DNA of 7,378 nucleotides from contig DATBMY010000042.1 in the NCBI GenBank assembly GCA_036554605.1, positions 1-7,378 of the forward strand. Reading direction: 5' to 3'. Position numbers and translations under genes: made by a program. Each line of letters starts with the position of its first letter. The stretch's first letter is position 1. Source of the DNA: DATBMY01 sp036554605 (lineage in GTDB: Bacteria > Acidobacteriota > Blastocatellia > UBA7656). The notes beneath the pieces were generated by a model, which saw only the letters and a program-made list of their open reading frames with translations, was not told the origin of the DNA and searched no databases. Of the stretch, positions 5,320-7,378 are shown one piece after another.

Positions 5320-6059
5320 GATTTGCGATTCTCTTTATTCTACTCTGTTCGGCCGCGGCGGCGGCGCAGGAGCGCCCGCTTTCGGTCCCGTCGCGCCCGC
5401 CCGTTCCGCTGACGAGCGAAGATCAGGAGCGCGCCCGAAAGGCCGAGCTTGAGCGAATGAAGTCGCGGGAGAAAAAACCCGCCATTTCACTTCAGCTGCC
5501 GGTCGCACGACCCGACGCGCACCAGCACATATCTTCGCGCAACCCTATAGTCGACCAGATCGTTCGCGAGGCGGCCGCTCGCCACGGGCTCGACCCGTGC
5601 CTCGTACTCTCGGTTATGCGCGCCGAGTCGGGATTCAACCAGCGAGCTATCTCGCCCAAGGGCGCGTCGGGCCTTATGCAACTTATGCCCGCGACTGCCG
5701 AGCGTTTCGGGGTTAAGAATATCTTCGACCCGCGCGAGAATATATTTGCCGGCGCGCGTTACCTTCGCTGGCTGCTCGACCGTTTCAACGGCGATCTCAG
5801 GCTCGCGCTCGCGGGCTATAACGCAGGCGAAGGCGCGGTGGAACTCTACGGCAAGCGCATCCCTCCATTCGCCGAGACTCAGAACTACGTTCGCACGATC
5901 TATGCCCGCTATTCGAGCATTCACACCCTCGGCGTCAAAGAAGTAGCGGCCGTCGAAGCGCCAAGACTCGTGGCCTCTTCACCCGCAAAGATCCCCACCT
6001 ATAACCAGATCATCAGGCTCACCTCTTCCACGGGCGAAACAGGCTCGCCGGATAAATAA
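5316..6059 (+). CDS. Secreted SLT-type lytic transglycosylase (VirB1-like)
   Basis: Cleaves the glycan strands of peptidoglycan between MurNAc and GlcNAc in the periplasm, forming 1,6-anhydro ends. The protein has 247 residues. Seen: a signal peptide (1 to about 17, cleavage after AAAA), then a Pro-rich and charged linker (20-75). The SLT domain is at about 76-200 with the catalytic Glu104 in MRAESGFN, the ASGLMQLMPATA motif (117-128), FDPRENIFAGARYL (137-150), LALAGYNAGEGAV (163-175) and the closing TQNYVRTI (188-195). All active-site landmarks are intact. The tail (about 206-247) is low in structure. Its ATG lies within the stop of the VirB9-like gene (ATGA), so translation is coupled. Pairing with a VirB9-like protein recalls VirB1, the wall-opening enzyme of type IV secretion; a general housekeeping role is the alternative. 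Confidence 0.93.
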   Translation: MRFAILFILLCSAAAAAQERPLSVPSRPPVPLTSEDQERARKAELERMKSREKKPAISLQLPVARPDAHQHISSRNPIVDQIVREAAARHGLDPCLVLSVMRAESGFNQRAISPKGASGLMQLMPATAERFGVKNIFDPRENIFAGARYLRWLLDRFNGDLRLALAGYNAGEGAVELYGKRIPPFAETQNYVRTIYARYSSIHTLGVKEVAAVEAPRLVASSPAKIPTYNQIIRLTSSTGETGSPDK

Positions 6060-6112
6060 CTCGCCCTCATTTCCCTTTCCCGCGCAAAACCCGGAATCTT
6101 TCTTCACCGGAT

Positions 6113-6141
6113 TTGCTCCAACCGTGCGCTGTAGGTAAACT
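6113..6141 (+). promoter_or_regulatory. Possible promoter before rmlB
   Basis: TTGCTC (6113-6118) and TAAACT (6136-6141) are 17 bases apart. The -35 match is weak (TTG only), the -10 is four of six. A start near 6148 would leave about 29 bases of leader to TTG 6177, containing the full Shine-Dalgarno, but would leave almost no leader for the ATG at 6153. Confidence 0.35.
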
Positions 6142-6164
6142 CAAGCGGATAAATGAGCGTCTAT

Positions 6165-6170
6165 GGAGGT
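6165..6170 (+). promoter_or_regulatory. Perfect Shine-Dalgarno that sets the rmlB start at TTG 6177
   Basis: GGAGGT, followed by GG, lies exactly 6 bases before TTG at 6177. The site falls inside the reading frame if the upstream ATG at 6153 is used, which would waste it. This is the best ribosome binding site in the window. Confidence 0.75.
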
Positions 6171-6176
6171 GGTCGT

Positions 6177-7244
6177 TTGCGCGTACTCGTCACCGGCGGA
6201 GCCGGATTTATCGGCAGCAATTTCATACGCTACTTGCTCAAAGACGATCAATACCGGGTGGTAAACCTGGACAAGCTCACCTATGCGGGCAATCTTGAAA
6301 ACCTCAAAGACGTGGAGAGCATTTCTCGTTATAGATTTTGCCTCGGCGACATTAACAAGGCGGCGGAGGTGAGCGCCGCGTTCGCTGCCGTCGAAAGCGC
6401 GTTCGACGGCCCGCCTGATGCGGTTATACATTTTGCGGCCGAATCACACGTCGACCGCAGCATCGAAGACCCGTCGGAGTTTTTGCGCACAAACGTCACG
6501 GGCACGCAAGTATTGCTCGACGCCGCGCGGCGGCGCGCCATCACACGCTTCATTCACGTTTCGACCGACGAGGTTTATGGATCGCTCGGCAGCGAAGGGG
6601 CATTTTCCGAACAGACCCCTCTGGCCCCGAACAGCCCTTACGCGGCAAGCAAGGCGGGCTCGGATATGCTCGTGCGCGCTTATCATAAAACGTATCGGAT
6701 GCCCGCCGTCATAACGAGGTGCACGAATAACTACGGCCCTTATCAGTTCCCTGAAAAACTGATCCCGCTTATGATCGCAAACGCGCTTGAAGATAAACCT
6801 CTGCCGGTCTATGGCGACGGGCTCAACGTGCGCGATTGGATACACGTTGAGGATCATTGCCGGGCCATAGAGCGGGTGCTTAAAGAAGGCAGAGAAGGCG
6901 AGGTCTATAACATAGGCGGGCGGGCGGAGAGGACAAACCTTGAGGTTGTGCGAACGATACTCGATATACTCGGCAAGAGCGAAAGCCTGCTGAGCTTTGT
7001 TCCGGACCGGCCTGGCCACGACCGCAGATATGCGATGGACACAACGAAGATCGAGCGCGAGCTTGGGTGGAGGCCCGAGGCGAGATTCGAAGAGGGATTG
7101 GAAGAGACCGTTCGATGGTATCTTGAAAACCAGGAGTGGGTCTCGCGCGTCAGGTCGGGCGAGTACCAGAAGTATTACGACCGCTTATACGCAAAGCGCG
7201 ATGCGTGGATAGACTCGATTAATAAAGTAAAAAGTAAAAAGTAA
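6177..7244 (+). CDS. rmlB: dTDP-glucose 4,6-dehydratase
   Basis: RmlB, second step of dTDP-L-rhamnose synthesis: NAD-dependent dehydration of dTDP-glucose to dTDP-4-keto-6-deoxyglucose in the cytosol. From TTG 6177 the protein has 355 residues and begins MRVLVTGGAGFIGSNF, the normal RmlB start. The ATG at 6153 would add eight residues (MSVYGGGR) not expected in the family. Seen: TGGAGFIG (6-13) for NAD; HFAAESHVDRS (85-95); VSTDEVYG (128-135) with the catalytic Thr130-Asp131-Glu132; YAASK (155-159) with Tyr155 and Lys159; RCTNNYGPYQFPEKLIPL (181-198); and RPGHDRRYAMD (278-288). The loop between TDE and YxxxK is eight residues shorter than in E. coli RmlB, as in many other bacteria. The last codons (KVKSKK, stop) are written by a heptanucleotide repeat array that runs on past the stop. 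The gene is separated from rmlC, rmlD and rmlA by the four-gene envelope block. Confidence 0.95.
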   Translation: MRVLVTGGAGFIGSNFIRYLLKDDQYRVVNLDKLTYAGNLENLKDVESISRYRFCLGDINKAAEVSAAFAAVESAFDGPPDAVIHFAAESHVDRSIEDPSEFLRTNVTGTQVLLDAARRRAITRFIHVSTDEVYGSLGSEGAFSEQTPLAPNSPYAASKAGSDMLVRAYHKTYRMPAVITRCTNNYGPYQFPEKLIPLMIANALEDKPLPVYGDGLNVRDWIHVEDHCRAIERVLKEGREGEVYNIGGRAERTNLEVVRTILDILGKSESLLSFVPDRPGHDRRYAMDTTKIERELGWRPEARFEEGLEETVRWYLENQEWVSRVRSGEYQKYYDRLYAKRDAWIDSINKVKSKK

Positions 7245-7284
7245 AAAGTAAAAAGTAAAAAGTGAAAAGTAAAAAGTGAAAAGT
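7227..7284 (+). repeat. Heptanucleotide tandem array GTAAAAA / GTGAAAA
   Basis: GT occurs at 7227, 7234, 7241, 7248, 7255, 7262, 7269, 7276 and 7283, an unbroken 7-base period. The units are five GTAAAAA, then GTGAAAA, GTAAAAA, GTGAAAA and a final GT. The array overlaps the end of rmlB and contains its TAA stop (7242-7244). The AT-rich composition contrasts sharply with the GC-rich coding sequence. Confidence 0.95.
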
Positions 7285-7340
7285 TGGCGCTGAATACATG
7301 CTCCTTTCTTTTTCCTTTTTACTTTTCACTTTTTACTTTT
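7265..7340 (+). repeat. 20-bp perfect inverted repeat made from the heptamer units
   Basis: Bases 7265-7284 are the exact reverse complement of 7321-7340, with 36 bases between. The right side keeps the 7-base period in reverse orientation (AC at 7321, 7328 and 7335, decaying to CC at 7314 and TC at 7307). RNA from rmlB could fold into a long A-U-rich stem. It lacks the GC-rich stem of an ordinary terminator, but may still terminate transcription or protect the 3' end. Confidence 0.85.
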
Positions 7341-7378
7341 ATGTTATGTACCGTGAGCGTTTCGCCCGTCGCGCGGCG

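Noticed and set aside
4306..6059. Conjugative element or full type IV secretion system
   Set aside because: Only VirB9-like and VirB1-like proteins are present; no ATPase, VirB10, relaxase, integrase or attachment site is visible.
6060..6112. Terminator after the lytic transglycosylase
   Set aside because: CCGG occurs twice 12 bases apart, but no stem longer than this palindrome forms and no T-run follows.
7227..7340. CRISPR array
   Set aside because: The units are 7 bases with no spacers; this is a simple tandem repeat with inverted copies.
7341..7378. Start of another gene at ATG 7341
   Set aside because: Only about 12 codons remain, with no Shine-Dalgarno and nothing recognisable.

Overview
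The window suggests a GC-rich, diderm-type bacterium. The evidence is signal peptides, a lytic transglycosylase, a VirB9-type periplasmic fold and an O-antigen-style polyprenyl-phosphate sugar-1-phosphate transferase. ATA, AGG and AGA codons are tolerated, and GTG and TTG starts are used. The combination of a WecA-like enzyme with a soluble C-terminal extension and short-form RmlA made me think of Acidobacteriota (Blastocatellia-like). That placement is an impression, not a demonstration. No RNA genes, CRISPR array, transposase or IS ends were found.

Layout, all genes on the + strand: (1) bases 1-887, the 3' part of a WecA/TagO-like transferase with a cytosolic GAF-like tail; (2) 927-3178, rmlC, rmlD and rmlA, tightly spaced and probably co-transcribed with the transferase; (3) 3179-3297, an intergenic region with the best promoter in the window (TTGACT-N17-TATTCT), an imperfect dyad over its -35 and a leader hairpin; (4) 3298-6059, a four-gene envelope block: a secreted FecR-like protein with a C-terminal membrane helix, a small zinc-ribbon membrane protein, a VirB9/CagX-like periplasmic protein with a coiled coil, and an SLT lytic transglycosylase overlapping it by ATGA; (5) 6060-7244, rmlB, whose real start is probably TTG at 6177 behind a perfect GGAGGT; (6) 7227-7340, a heptanucleotide GTAAAAA array that contains the rmlB stop codon and is followed by inverted copies, giving a 20-bp perfect inverted repeat; (7) 7341-7378, nothing recognisable.

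Together, rmlA, rmlB, rmlC and rmlD give the complete glucose-1-phosphate to dTDP-L-rhamnose pathway. The WecA-like enzyme would load the first sugar phosphate onto undecaprenyl phosphate, so the locus makes a rhamnose-containing surface polysaccharide. The unusual part is the envelope block that separates rmlB from the other rml genes. Its VirB9-like and VirB1-like proteins resemble two parts of a type IV secretion system, with no other secretion gene in view. I propose, as inference only, a small cell-wall-anchored periplasmic module that serves the envelope or polysaccharide export.
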